This document shows, piece after piece, positions 40,065 to 55,280 of a DNA stretch of 64,000 nucleotides. The stretch is from Tillus elongatus (lineage: Eukaryota; Arthropoda; Insecta; Coleoptera; Cleridae): positions 66,617,403 through 66,681,402 of the forward strand of contig OZ023266.1 in assembly GCA_964006375.1 (NCBI GenBank), in the 5' to 3' direction. The notes under the pieces are model-generated. The model was not told the DNA's origin. It searched no databases and saw only the letters and a list, made by a program, of their open reading frames with translations. Each line of letters opens with the position of its first letter. Position 1 is the first letter of the stretch. The position numbers and the translations under genes are program-made.

Positions 40065-43053
40065 TGAGTTGCAGATTGGCACCTCTCAGCCTGGAGAAAA
40101 CTTGCTTCAGATTCGACAGGTGTTCATCGAAAGTCCTTCCAATCACCATGACATCGTCAAGATACACCAGGCATGTTTCCCATGTAAGTCCTCTCAGCAC
40201 TAACTCCATTAGTCGTTCGAAGGTGGCAGGAGCATTACACAGGCCGAATGGCATGACCTTGAATTGGTACAACCCATTCCCGGTTGAAAAAGCAGTCTTC
40301 TCCTTATCCTCTTTATGGAGTTCTACTTGCCAGTAACCACTTTTCAGGTCTAATGTAGAGAACCACTTTGATCCGGCCAAAGTGTTCAAAGTGTCGTCGA
40401 TCCGGGGCAGGGGATAACTGTCTTTCTTGGTGACATCATTCAGCTTCCTATAGTCCACGCAAAATCTCATAGTGCCGTCTTTCTTGGTGACCAAAACTAC
40501 TGGGGACGACCAAGGACTATTAGACTCCTCGATCACACCATCTTCCAGCATTTCGTTAACCATCGCCTTGATTTCTGATTGCTTGGCAAAAGGCAGTCTT
40601 CTCGGCGGCTGTCTAATTGGTCTTGCGTCGCCAGTATTAATCCTGTGTTGCACTAGACTCGTACGACCTGTGATTTTATCTTGAGCGAAAATATCGGCCT
40701 CCTCCAATACGAACTTCAGGGCCATCTCCATCTCCATATTGTTCAATTGGCCCCATGAATTCTTGAACCGCTCTACTATTTCTACTGGCAGTCTTCTGTC
40801 TAATGCAGTGGGTGTCACGTTTTTGGACAACGTCACTCGGTCAATGGGTTCGCAAGTGGCGATAACTTCACCTCTCTTCAATGTGACCCTGTTAGTTTGT
40901 ACGTTAGCCACTCTTATGGGTATTGTCCTCTTAGGGTTTACTAAGCATCGTGCGACGAGGGCACCATCATGCCTATCTTTTAGGGGCTCCGCTATGAGAG
41001 CAGACATACCATCAAGTTTCTTCTCTAGCCTGGCTCTGACAATCTTCTCACTGTTACCAGGAATCCGTGTATCTTCGTCGACAATAAGTCTCACCCTGGG
41101 ATTAGCTTCGCCTGCTGTTGGAGATAAATACAACTCTTCGTTACCGATTTTCAAGATCTTATTCTGGAAGTCTACTGATAGGACATCGAAATCTTCCATT
41201 AAATCCAGGCCCAGAATAAATTCGTCGACGATTTCTGCGACGACAGCCCTTACCTGTAGCTCAGTACTGCCCAGCCTAATGTAAACAGTGGCCTCTCCAT
41301 GCACGGGTATTCTATCCCCTTTTGCCGTCTCCAATACAGGCTGTTTGTTGGTAGTGAGTGCCGACTTGTTTGGCAACATGTCTGGGCGTACAACGGATCT
41401 AGTGGCGCCAGTATCGATGGTGAAACCGCATTGTCTCCCGTCTATGCTACCAGGTATAACGAGGCTCTCGTGGTAGCGTCGGATAGTGGAGACCCTGACT
41501 TTGGGGCCTTGGGTCCCGCATGCCACGTGTCGCCCACCTACACTGGCGTCAGGTCGTTTTCCCTGATGGCGCTCACTGTTGGTATATTCTTGTCTTCTGC
41601 GAGCCACCTGTTGGGTTTGTGAGCACTGCCTACTTATGTGCCCTTTCCTACCACACTTGTAGCATTCTATGTCTGACCAATCTGCTTTCGTCCTACGTGC
41701 CCCAACCGGTGCAGTGAGCTTGCTTATGGCTTCTTTTAACAACTTCATTTCTTGCCTTAGTTCCGCTGTTGTGTCTGCAAAGTCCTCTATCTCCTTCACT
41801 TCGCGCAGCCTGTTGCGGCGAGGTTGAGATGCATTCTTCGCTGCTTCAAATTCCAAGCCATAAATTACGCAGTCTGTAAGTGTTTTGAACCTTCCGAGCC
41901 TTAAAGCTTGTTGCATTTCATTGTCAAGTACCCCATCGATGAAGGTCTGGACGGTGATCTGGTTGACAAATTCTTCTGGGGCTTGGGGATATGCCAGTCG
42001 CACAATTTTCTCCACTTCGGCACTAAATTCTTGCAGCGTCTCATTTGGCTTTTGGACCCTTGACTTTAGTTGTGTCTGGTAGACCTGGCTCATGTACTTG
42101 TTACCATATCTCAAATCTAGGGCCTGTATCACTGTTAAGTAGTTTTGCTGTTTCGACTCCGGGGTGTTCTGGAGGATTTCTAGGGCTTTACCTCGAAGCG
42201 AGAGAATTAGAGCAGTTGCTGCCTGTTGTTCGCTCCACCCATTGCTGAGAGCTGCCGCCTCAAACTGCCTCCTGTACATGGGCCACGATGTTTCTCCGTC
42301 AAAAGTCGGCGGCTTCAAGGTTCCATGAGGCTGCTGCACGATTGGCATATCTTCTTCCGGCCGATTTTGAACTGGGGACATTCCAGTAACTCCTCTTGGA
42401 TGAGTTCTGTCAGTCTGGCCCATCACCTGCTCTGTCAGTTCTCTATGTCTGACTTCTGTGCCTTCCATCATCATCTTCATTTGTTCTTTCAACCCCTCCA
42501 CTTCTTCCCATCGTTTGTTCAAATCCTCTGTTACATTTTCTACTTTCCTGTTTACCACTCCTATTGTATTTTCCACATCTTCTACTTTCTTGTCCACATT
42601 TTCTACTTTCTTGTCCACATTTTCTATTTGTTCGTTGATCTGTTCTATTTCTTCTTTTACACCAACTCTCATATTGTGGAACATACTTCGGAGGTCTTCT
42701 CTGTCTTCTTCGCGTTGCTTCTTGAGTTCTTCTTTATCTTCAAGACGCCTCTGTTCCTCCTCTTGTCGTCTTCTCTCGTCTTCTTCGCGCCGTCTTCTTT
42801 CTTCTTCTTGTCGCCGTTGTTCGTCTTCTTTGCGTCGTCTTCTTTCATCTTCTTGTCGCCGTTGTTCGTCTTCTTCGCGTTGCCTCTTGAGGTCTTCTTT
42901 ATCTTCTTGTCGCCGTCGTTCGTCTTCTTCGCGCCGTCTTCTTTCTTCTTCTTGTCGTCGTTGTTCGTCTTCTTCGCGTTGCTTTTTCAGTAAGTCCATC
43001 AACTCTTTGATTTCAGCCATCTTGTCGTAGTCAGTCGATCTGGTGTTTACCAT
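40065..43053 (-). pseudogene. gag-pol: Ty3/gypsy Gag-Pol polyprotein, truncated in the RT
   Basis: One open frame of about 996 element codons from ATG at 43053 with no break, fused at its end to antisense primer-binding-site and LTR sequence (the frame closes at 40012). Residues 10-190 are a highly charged RRQEEERRRREED-type coiled coil, unusual in its length. Gag capsid follows (LKPPTFDGETSWPMYRRQFE, about 245-420). The zinc knuckle CYKCGRKGHISRQC is near residue 465. The protease has FTIDTGATRSVV near 545. RT spans about 780-990 with VDYRKLN, LDLKSGYWQVEL, MPFGLCNAPATFERLM and catalytic YLDD near 963. It stops after LQLNP, before the thumb; RNase H is absent. Gag and Pol share one frame here. 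The protein would assemble particles and copy RNA, but cannot in this truncated state. Confidence 0.92.
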
Positions 43054-43092
43054 TTACAGCTAGCTTGCTTGTTCACTTCTTCACTCACTTAT

Positions 43093-43110
43093 CCCACACT
43101 TCTGACACCA
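43093..43110 (-). other. Primer-binding site, minus orientation
   Basis: Reads TGGTGTCAGAAGTGTGGG on the minus strand, 3 nt after the LTR end. It differs from the plus-strand site by an extra TG near its 3' side. Confidence 0.7.
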
Positions 43111-43113
43111 AAT

Positions 43114-43854
43114 TGTTACGTTTTCTCCGGGTTCTGGATAAGTGAGACTTTAAATCTTAACAAAACAACTTTATTTACATTCTAAATATGGATACAATAA
43201 AATTTCTAGAATGTCTCTCTCACAAAACACTTAATTTACTGTCTACAATTACTAATCTGCACACAAGTATCTACACTGGTACTACAGTAGCTACTCTCTT
43301 AACACTTTACACTGCTTCTTCAAGTCACTACCACATTCTCTTACTGAACTGAACTCGGACTGGCTTGCTTTCGCTTTTATATACTCGCCGTACCTTCCCC
43401 TCCTTTCTAGAGCGTTCCATTCCAGAACGTTCCAGAACCTTCTTTTACTAGAAGGTTCTGTGACTACAGATCGGTCCCGTGTGTATACAGGGGGATGTAT
43501 ATACAGGATGATCCAAATGTGGTCACCACTCCTATGTTACACAAGAGGTGTTTCTCGAACTATAAGATCTCTCTGCGTATACAGGGTGTAAGGGTTTCTC
43601 TGCGTATACAGGGTGTATATACAGGGTGTTCGGAATGTGCAGACCTCAGTTATCCGTTCCGACGGGGTACAAGTTGGTAACTTCGTTATTTCTGGTCCTA
43701 GAGGGTTGAGACTTCGCCTGTGGGGGGTCACCCCAGACACCCCCAGGGGGGTGGGGAGGCGGTGTTGCCAGATTGTGCAAAAATTCCCAGATGTTGGGGA
43801 AATTCTGGAGATGTGGCAACACCGCACCTACGTCTATTGAAGTGCTTTGTAACA
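43114..43854 (-). repeat. LTR, minus orientation
   Basis: 741 bp, inverted copy of 39303-40043; the only differences noticed are two substitutions in the U5 region near 43155. Contains the mirrored TATA box, and the heat-shock element at 43420-43442. It serves as upstream LTR for gag and as downstream LTR for integrase. Confidence 0.92.
43420..43442 (-). promoter_or_regulatory. Five-unit heat-shock element in the second LTR
   Basis: TTC-CA-GAA-CG-TTC-CA-GAA-CC-TTC on the plus strand, the exact mirror of the element at 39714. Confidence 0.85.
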
Positions 43855-43866
43855 CTGCCCCCCTCC
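43855..43866 (-). other. Polypurine tract
   Basis: GGAGGGGGGCAG read on the minus strand, between the integrase stop and the LTR; primes plus-strand DNA synthesis in LTR retroelements. Confidence 0.8.
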
Positions 43867-46922
<3,056 letters not shown>

Positions 46923-46984
46923 GAACTTTTTATTAGTTGATTGATGAATAAATTTTGATTTGATTTGATATGTTTTGATTATCA

Positions 46985-47215
46985 TAAGTGTAGCTGACGA
47001 GCTCTAATGAGGGCGAAACGAGTATGTTTTCAAAGGTTGATTAAAAATGCCCCAACCCTTACACACTTTATGCCCTATATTTGCAAACGAAGTAACAGAA
47101 CCGACGATTTATGGTTGTGCACAGTCTTCTCAGAGTGTTTGAGACTACATGGTACTTAGCTACCACCGAGATGGCAAATCTGTCGGACATCTTACAATGT
47201 TCTCAGGGCAACATA
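46985..47215 (+). repeat. Dispersed retrozyme relic with hammerhead core
   Basis: Plus strand: CTGACGA (46994-47000), GCTCT-AATG-AGGGC, GAAA (47015-47018), ACGAGT, A17. Stem I does not pair. AAAAATGCCCCAACCCTTAC, ACACTTTATGCCC and the GAGATGGCAAATCTGTCGGA block follow in the same order as in the 308-bp unit. Confidence 0.72.
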
Positions 47216-49129
47216 CGTTATTACAATCTTGTTCCGGTAATATTGCAGCTCGGAGACGTAAATGACGAACCCGCCCTCACAAGGAAAAAGGTACCTTGGC
47301 CAGTTTTCACAGATCATCTTAAAAACGCCCTTGGTAATATTCTGGTTATCCGCAGCATCCCCGAACTCGAGGGTACAGTGGATAATCTACAGTCCAAAAT
47401 TCAATGTTCTATCGAACATGCATCAAGGACGTACCTCGCCCCGAGCAATCTGCCGGCATTTCCGTCCAGTATCAAAGAAATGATACTCGAAAAGAACAGC
47501 GTGCGTAGACTAGCTCAACGCACCGGAAACCCCACCGACGAACGAAACGCAAACAGACTCATCAAACAAGTACGATCCGCCTTACCAGAACTCGGCAACA
47601 ATCGTTGGGAGGAGCGCCTGTAAACCCTGTCTACCCAAGACAATTCCATCTTCGCACCCAAAAACTTCCGATATCCCCACTTCACGGCCGTAACGGTGTC
47701 GCATGCACAGATGCGGAGAAAGCTACTGCATTCGCAGATCATCTGGAGTTGCAATTCCACCCAAATTATAACAACGTTGATCTGTCGCACGTAGCAAGAA
47801 CGCACCGCTATGTCAGGAATACGCTTCGCGCCACCCCAGACACAACTATCGAGCCCACAACTTTCGAAGAAATTTCCCAAATAACTAAATCATTAAAAAA
47901 TAGGAAAGCTCGGGGGACGATGGAATCTCCAACGTAGCCCTGAAAAACCTCCCCCACAAAGCCGTGGTATTCCTAGTTACGATTATGAATGCCATGCTGC
48001 GACTTCAACACGTTCCTTCCATGTGAAAACTAGCCGATATTATCAACATCCCGAAACCCAGTAAAGATCCGCTGTTCCCCCAAAACTACAGGCCCATTAG
48101 CCTACTGGCAGTCATCCGCAAAATCGCCGAAAAACTGATTCAGAAAAGGCTAGCTTCATTCACCTCAGATAATCATATCTTCCCGGACGAGCAATTCGGC
48201 TTCAGACACCAGCACTCCACCACTGACCAAGTTTTTCGTGTGGTGGAAAACATCACCGAAGGATTTAATAAAAACAAGTCAACTGGTGCAATATTTCTTA
48301 ACATTGCTCAAGCCTTCGATAAGGTTAGACATGCGGGCCTCCTAAATAAACTTGTATCATTTAATTATCCTCTCTCTCTCTGATTCTGCTAATCAGGTTA
48401 TACCTGCAACAGAGGAAGTACCAACCGTCTAATTCCCTGGCAAGATTCCGCCAAATACCTCGGGGTTTTCCTCGACAAACACTTAACATGGCGCCCCCAT
48501 TACAAACATGCCCGACGAAAAGCCTCGCTGTTCATCTCGAAGCTGTTCCCGCTTCTAAATAGAAATTCCAAATTGTCCATCAACAATAAATTGCTCATCT
48601 ACAAAGTCGTCATCCGGCCAGCCTTGACCTATGCAACCCCTGCATGGGCCACCGCGGCCGCAACACACATCAAGACCCTTCAAATCATCAAGAATAAAAT
48701 TCTGAGAATGGTTACTGGAGCGCCATGGTTTGTCAGAAACAGTCATATTCAATCTGATCTGGAAATGCCTTCGATACTTGAGTTTATAACTCAACTATCC
48801 ACAACTCAGTTCGCTAAAGCCGCTTCTCACCCAAATGCTCTTCTCCGTAGTGCCACCGACTACGATGAACAACTTCTACATAAGCATAAGCGACCAAAGC
48901 TTAAACTTACCCGCTAACGCCCCCGCGGCAAAATCAGAATGGAAACATTTAACCCCAAAAGTCATTGTGTGTATTCTTTCCGACGGAGGTATGGACTAAG
49001 GTCCGGTACTCCTACGGAGGGAGTTTTAGTGAGTAGGTGTACTAAGAGTACGAGTCTCACAGTACCTCGATATCCCACGGCACTACGGTGTCCTGAATGA
49101 GGTGTGCATGAGGCATATCTCCCTCCTGT

Positions 49130-49130
<1 letters not shown>
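47216..49130 (+). pseudogene. Jockey-clade LINE, 5'-truncated and broken
   Basis: Plus strand. The end of the endonuclease (LVPVILQLGDVNDEPALTRK) is followed by the linker (WPVFTDHLKNAL, ELGNNRWEERL), then RT blocks in shifted frames: CTDAEKATAFADHLELQFHP, ALKNLPHKAVVFLVTIMNAM, SKDPLFPQNYRPISLLAVIR, FGFRHQHSTTDQVFRVVENI and AIFLNIAQAFDKVRHAGLLN, where the motif A catalytic Asp is Asn. The YADD block is deleted near 48380. The C-terminal part (GVFLDKHLTWRPHYKHARRK, IRPALTYATPAWATAAATHI, FVRNSHIQSDLEMPSILEFI) is open to TAA at 48915. A roughly 215-bp 3' untranslated region ends at a short TA tract (49135-49166). Order and wording fit jockey. Dead. Confidence 0.85.
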
Positions 49131-49166
<36 letters not shown>

Positions 49167-49170
<4 letters not shown>

Positions 49171-49741
49171 TTCAATGAAGCATGTTTGCTAGAATTTAAA
49201 ACGTTTAGCCATCATTCAAATAATTTATTGAGATACCAAAATAGAAACATTTGCTAACAAAGGAAACCACACATCTAAAGGTACATCAAGGCTTTTTAGG
49301 TTTTTGAATTAAATATTGTACCATAGAGAAGAGTTTGAAAACAAGTAATCCCGCGGATACTTTATTTAATATTTGCGTAGCATATGACTATTTAGTTTAA
49401 ACAATTATGCTATATGCTATAAATACACTTTTGCTTTATAAATAACTTCATATATTATTATTTTCAATAGGAAACGGTTGGCTCTCACAATTACTATGAT
49501 AATTTTGTGCGACATACATAATTTAACAACCGTGGACCTTGAAAGAGAGTAATAATTACGCTGCCGTGGAAAACCGAAAGTGTATCGACTTTGTTTCATA
49601 TTGACTGTAAACATCAGGTGATAGTAAATATTCACACCTGCACTAACAGGTATAAAGTACGCATATTAATCATCTACCCCATAAAACGAGGCTGATTTAT
49701 TCCTTTGTTATTGCTCTTGCATAGGACAACGGAGATGTATA
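49167..49741. other. AT-rich DNA, nothing recognised
   Basis: No signal seen. Confidence 0.45.
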
Positions 49742-50249
49742 CAGTAGCGGCTTGTGCCTTAATGCATTGGGGCTGCGCAAGAAAAAAAGTTCGGGACGCA
49801 GCAAGTGCGTTATGGTAGTGAATTTTTATTAAATGTTTCAAATTTGAACAACTCAAGTTTCTATAAACCTAGAAAGTTGAATTTTGGTGTATAGTAAGGT
49901 CTTGCCCAGTGCAACATATCCACCAAATTTCATCAAAATAGTTTTGTAATTTTAGGAGAAAAAAAATTTTTTCAAAAGAAAACTCAAAATTTGAATAACT
50001 CAATTTTCTGAAAATGTAGAAAGATGAATTTTAGTGCGTAGTAAGGTCTTTTGCAAGGCAACATATCCACAAAATGACATTAATTTGTAATTTTCGGAGA
50101 AAAAATTTTTTTTTTTGCAACGGAAGTCAAAATTTTCCCGGAAAACCTTATCCGATTTTCCTGACTAACGAACTCATCAAAGCCATTAAAAAGAAAGGCA
50201 CTTGCCGAGTTTCATTGAAATCAGTTGGTTATTTTTTGAGTTATCGGTT

Positions 50250-50303
<54 letters not shown>

Positions 50304-51106
50304 TGATATGGGTTCTAGGGGTCCTAGTTCTCGCTTATTTGAAATTTTTTTTGAAAAGTCTCTCCATCGATACCTCTCTAATAGTGAATTTTTTAAAATA
50401 AAAATTCACTAAAAATTATGGGCTCGCCTCTTTTTTCCCCGAAAATGTATTATAAAAAAACCTACTTACTAAACTAACTAAACTTAATAATTATTAACTA
50501 CTTACCAACTTTTCCTCTAGTTAGCTATAGGTTATAGTAGTAAAAAAGTCGCTTAAAAAGTTGACCTTTAAAATATTCACAATTATTTTGTCCACTTATT
50601 AAGCAACCCGAAGTAGTAGCCATCATAATAATAATAATTGTCTTGTTAGAACATGTAAACAACAACGAAATCTAATTAAAATCAATCCGAAGCGAAGCAC
50701 TACACAAAAATTACTACACACGCTATGCAAAAAGTGCACTGCAAACTGCAACTGTGAAATTTTAAAGCGCACAACCAGATTGCTTATTCGGTCGTTTTCG
50801 ACGAAGATAGTCGATCATTTTGCATTGAAGTGTCGCATTTTCTTAGAGCGCCGAAAAATACACACCGACGTGCGACTGATGTATATGGATGTATATAACG
50901 TCTGCAACCATTAAGACTATACTTCTTCTGATTCTGAATTAATGGCTGCCGACTTTGCGATCCTCGATATACTAATTTTGTTTGTTGAATGCAGGAGGTA
51001 AAAAAGTAAATAAAAATTTATTAAAATATAGCATAGCAAAAAAAAAAAATTTCACGGCAGGCGGCAGTGCGCGCGCACGGGCGCACTTATTGAGGAGTCG
51101 CCCTTG
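49742..51106. mobile_element. Possible second hAT-like element
   Basis: Left CAGTAGCGGCTTGTGCC, with GGGGCTGCGC inward; right, in reverse, CAAGGGCGACTCCTC then GTGCGCCCGTGCGC. Partial match to the ends at 3832/5587. No convincing 8-bp target duplication. Like that element it contains a HETR (49792-50413). Confidence 0.35.
49792..50413 (-). repeat. HETR, full-length copy
   Basis: GGGACGCAGCAAGTGCGTTA at the left, a duplicated AACTCAA...AAGGTCTTG block, TA tract (50251-50297), GATATGGGTTCTAGGGGTCC module and 5' hairpin ending AAAAATTCACTAAAAA. Confidence 0.85.
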
Positions 51107-51939
51107 ATACTAACGGGTCTTTTCAATCTTTGGTCATCCCAGTACATGTTAAGGTGGACAACCTAAAGCATGGATTACACTTAAAAACCTTTGTGTTTTT
51201 GTTATTGCTACATGTTCTCTATATACTACGATGGCCTAATATTTATAATTTAGACTTGAAACTGTACCGCTTGCGTTTTAGTTAATAATCATCCAATAAA
51301 AAAACACAATAATCAATTTAATCGGTTTGTGTTTAATAATCAACACGCCCCTTTAGCATTTTTATGTCGTAAAATCGACGTAGTTGCAAACATATACTCC
51401 AGAAAATTATCTCATGTTTAGTGTATTTGAGTTTTAAACACGCAAAATAAATAAAGTTCTTTGTTGCCGAAAGGAGGTTATAAAATATTATTTACAAAAA
51501 ATTAACCCTGATACATCGATAAACAGCATCCTTTGTATATTCCATTTAAAAATAGCATCAAGCTCTCCTGGAGAGGTTAATGTCTTCTCTTGTTACACTC
51601 ATACGTTCTCATCTACTAATAGTGTAGGAATATTCCAAAAGGCTGAAATACCTAGTTGTTTTATATTATAAGATCCTAATAAGGTGTTAGCAATTAGCAT
51701 CAGCGGAGTAGATTTCGAGGTTATGCCATGCGCAAAGCTTACACGCTTCTCTGTGACAAATAGCTACGTGTAGTCAGATTAAACTAGGAGAGACAGAGAT
51801 GGCTTTTAATTTTAAATACCGTGAACGTAAAGAATCGGAAGCTTAATATTTATACATAATGAAACGTCGTTCTAAATTGCTTTTAAACAAATTGAATCAC
51901 TGTCATTAAATTTTTTATTTATTAGTATACATTCGCATG
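51107..51939. other. AT-rich DNA, nothing recognised
   Basis: No signal seen. Confidence 0.45.
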
Positions 51940-52180
51940 CTAAAATTTAGCGCTTTTGGTCGCAAACTTTGTCCCGGTAGTAGGAAAGAAATGGTCCAAG
52001 GCTGAAAATTTACAGAATTGATGGTTGGTTGTACCACAGCATAATTTGATTATGCTGTAGTTGTACACTGTACATAGCTCTGTTTATAAAATTTTGTGTA
52101 AACTAGAACTGCCCTGACAACATACTACCTGGTCCTGCACCGAGATGGCGTCCCTGTCCTATCTCTCACAATGTTTTCCT
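51940..52180 (+). repeat. Dispersed retrozyme relic without ribozyme
   Basis: AAACTTTGTCCCGGTAGTAG, GAAATGGTCCAAGGCTGA, TGTACACTGTACATAGCTCT and GACAACATACTACC match the 308-bp unit in order. The hammerhead should lie just left of it but is not recognisable. Confidence 0.65.
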
Positions 52181-52561
52181 GTCTGATATCCATTGTTTAG
52201 ATTTTTATCTACAATTTATTTAAATAGCATAGCAGTACAGATAACGTCATCTGTCTTTGTCCAACATTGTAGATATTGCATTACAGAATCTGAAGTGATG
52301 TCGAGGATTATTTTATTATTAACTTCAAATAACTTTATTTTCCTTTAATCAAACGACTTGAAAATTGGTACACAACCACGTCTGTCTATGTTCTTTTAAG
52401 TTGTAAATTTTCGTTTCAATCACTTAGACAATTTGAGAGATATTGCGTTTTAAAAAATATGTTTAAATTTTTTATTAAGAAAAATTGGCCGTTAAGATTT
52501 GATTAATGCACTCATTCAAGCTATTAGCAAAGTAAGGGTAATTCCTAAATTTGGTCCAAAT

Positions 52562-52565
<4 letters not shown>
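52181..52565. other. AT-rich DNA, nothing recognised
   Basis: No signal seen. Confidence 0.45.

Positions 52566-52631
<66 letters not shown>
52566..52631. repeat. (TA)n microsatellite
   Basis: About 65 bp of TA. Confidence 0.95.
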
Positions 52632-52634
<3 letters not shown>

Positions 52635-52689
52635 GTAATATTTATTAAGATTGATTATACATTGTAACATTTGACAAATAAACAGAATC

Positions 52690-52800
52690 TAATTGACCAT
52701 GGAAATGGGTTCCAGAGGTCCTAATACGCGCTCATTTGAAGAAATTTTCCGAATGCCTCACCATCGCTACCTCTCTATTAGTGAAAATGTACTAATTAGG
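52690..52800 (-). repeat. HETR 5'-end fragment
   Basis: GAAATGGGTTCCAGAGGTCC, GCGCTCATTTGAAGAAATTT, CTCTCTATTAGTGAAAATGT: module and decayed 5' hairpin in reverse. Confidence 0.65.
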
Positions 52801-52914
52801 GGTTGAACGTGTGGAGGTGGAATCCTGTTGACACAAATTTCGACATTTTTTCTTTGCCAAAACGTGGTCAAAAGTCACAAAACATAGAGAAAATTTGATT
52901 CTGGAACGAAGTTT

Positions 52915-53110
52915 TTTTTGTATGTCGGTCTGTCGGTCGGTCGGTCGGTCTGTCGGTATGTACGTCTGTATGTTAATAGGCGCAATATATAAAATTGAGA
53001 TATCATCTTCAAATTTGGTATCCAGTTAGCAGCCGACAAAGGAACGCTTCGAATTGTTTTTGGGTAAGATTGCTTCAGGGGGTAGGGGAAAAATAACGTT
53101 CGAAAAGTTT
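52915..53110 (-). repeat. GTCGGTC-tailed dispersed repeat
   Basis: GTCGGTC tract at 52923-52960 joined to the block that, in reverse, reads CCCTGAAGCAATCTTACCC, TTTGTCGGCTGCTAACTGG. Same family as 24400-24905. Confidence 0.65.
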
Positions 53111-54052
53111 ATGGGTACAGGAATACAAATATTTTCTTTGTGGTCAAGTCATGGGCCCTAAATTAGTTCCATAAGATCGTCTTTCTGAAGAGAATAAATT
53201 ATCACAGCTTTGTGGAAGTTATGATTCAATTCGCAGCACTATTTTTTCTGGTACTTCTTTACTTTTTTGCAACAAGAAAACTTTGCTTATAACTTCAATT
53301 TTCACTTGGGGATCTGAAATTTGATAATATGGAGGATACGCTTTATAGTAGAAACTTGCTAACCATATATGGTCGCCACAGCTTTGTTGTTTTTTGAGAC
53401 ACCAACATTCAAAATTTTCCTGATAAAACCGGTACGATTTTCCTGGCTAACGAACTTGTTTTGGCGCTCATTTGAACAAATTTTTCTACGAAATTTCGCT
53501 TAAAGTGGGAAGTGGCACTTTGAGAGCGACGATGTGTTACAATAAGTTCTTTAGTTGGCATTTTAATAGTCAAGTAATATTATTGTAATAATATACGTAT
53601 AAAATTTATAAACGCAGTATCAAGATATTTTTGTAATTAACCTATGGCAATTAATTTATTAATTTTACACTAGTGTAAAACCTTGACGCGCTAATTATAA
53701 ATCATACGTTTAATTGCTTATGCACCAGCCTCTCTTTTACAATATAACCTCTTTATTATTGTTGTACTATTGTAAAGTGTGTACTGTTATCATTAAAACC
53801 ATCTATGGTAATTTTTATAATATATAATGAGTCGTAACGGACGTTCTTTTGTTGTTTTCCAAACCATACATGCTGCATTACTGTGTTTATTTGCTTTTTT
53901 AAAATTTATTAGCATTTGCTTTTTTCTACCAACTTATTTTCATAGACATATTGTTAACAAGCGTAATTAATTTCCTGTTTTGACTTTTAATTAACTGGAA
54001 TCAGAGGCTTTTGTTATGATCTTTGTGTGAATATTGAGTACTTTATTTGGCA

Positions 54053-54056
<4 letters not shown>
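53111..54056. other. AT-rich DNA with one HETR scrap
   Basis: GCGCTCATTTGAACAAATTT then TTCTACGAAATTTCGCTT near 53465-53501 match the HETR 5' side. Nothing else recognised. Confidence 0.45.

Positions 54057-54112
<56 letters not shown>
54057..54112. repeat. (TA)n microsatellite
   Basis: About 56 bp of TA. Confidence 0.95.
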
Positions 54113-54116
<4 letters not shown>

Positions 54117-54219
54117 TACAAAGCCAGTGTTATACCTAATTTTTTTTAAAGATATTCGTTCAGAACTTATTTGATGAAAGTATTGTGAAAAACGTAGTTT
54201 TAATTAACCAAAAAAAATT

Positions 54220-54450
54220 GGGGACGCAGCAAGTGCGTTATCGTAGTGAATTGTAATAAGAGTTGTACACTGATAGTACGGCATATTACCAAAATTAATA
54301 CTTTTAATTTAAGCAGACCTTGATCGGTTGTAAAGGTCCTAATACACGCTCATTTAAAGAATTTTCTCCGAAGGTGTTACCGTCCTAATACACGCTCATT
54401 TAAAACATAATTTTTCGAAGGTGTTACCATCGATACCTCTCTATTATCAT
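54220..54450 (-). repeat. HETR, internally deleted, with a local duplication
   Basis: GGGACGCAGCAAGTGCGTTA at the left joins quickly to the 5'-side module; the block CCTAATACACGCTCATTTAA...CGAAGGTGTTACC is present twice in tandem (about 54338-54438). Confidence 0.7.
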
Positions 54451-55004
54451 AAAAAATATTTAAATCTTGTGTTCTAGTTCGTTCTGATAAAAAACTTTAA
54501 ATGCCCAAAACTCAATTTTCTATAAAGCTAGAAATTAACATTTGGTATATCTAGATACAGCAAGTCTCTTTAAAAGAAACTTGTATTACAAATTTCATTA
54601 AAGTTACAAGAGCTGTCTAGAAGAAAACTTAATTCAGGTGAATTTGTAGTTTAGTCCACGGACAGTTAAATCTACTACCGACAGATAAAGTTTGGCCTCT
54701 TACATGCACGTTGACACTATTTTTACTTTGTGCTTCCTTGTTTTGCCGAGTTATTTATGTTTAAACTTCTTCGTTGGTCTGGTGCGGTAAGTGAAAAATG
54801 ATATATTTTCTCGCAATTTCTCTATTTTTTCGCTTGCTATCTTACATGATCCTTTCCCCGTACACGCCTTCCCTGCAGTTACGCATCACTATCTATTTTA
54901 ATACACTCATCCTTGTTTTGGACTGAGGGGTGGAGTGGGGGATAAGGTCCGCTACTTCGTCATGGAGGTTTTCCTTCCCCTCCTGCATGGCTATAGCCAC
55001 CCTC
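54451..55004. other. AT-rich DNA, nothing recognised
   Basis: No signal seen. Confidence 0.4.
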
Positions 55005-55280
55005 AATCCATAAACCACAAGACTATTTTCTTGGAAACAACCCCCAAGAAAGTTACGGGGCCTGGGGGAATAGGGGTGCTCTGCGGGGTAGACTGGATTT
55101 AAAAGAGGTACAGCTGCGAAACGCGAAGAAGGCAGCTTTTTGTGGTGCGACGAAAGAGTTTTCTCACATTTTCCCCTCATATTTTATTTTTATCCTTCCC
55201 CGCCTAGCACCCATATCCACTTCTCGCCCCATAAAATTCTTGGGGGTTGTTTGCAAGAAATTGCTCTTGGAGTTTGTGCA
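55005..55280. repeat. Inverted repeat, about 80-bp arms
   Basis: Arms 55020-55090 and 55192-55280 share AAACAACCCCCAAGAA, GGGGC and GGGTGCT-GCGGGG when one is reversed. GC-rich compared with its surroundings; the loop is about 100 bp. Confidence 0.6.

Noticed and set aside
42226..43030. Phe/Ser/Leu-rich plus-strand frames of 255 and 190 codons
   Set aside because: Antisense shadow of the charged coiled coil of gag; the repeat DNA keeps several frames open.
47111..47230. Treating ATG 47111 as the start of the jockey protein
   Set aside because: The first 40 codons come from the retrozyme relic; LINE similarity begins only near 47230.
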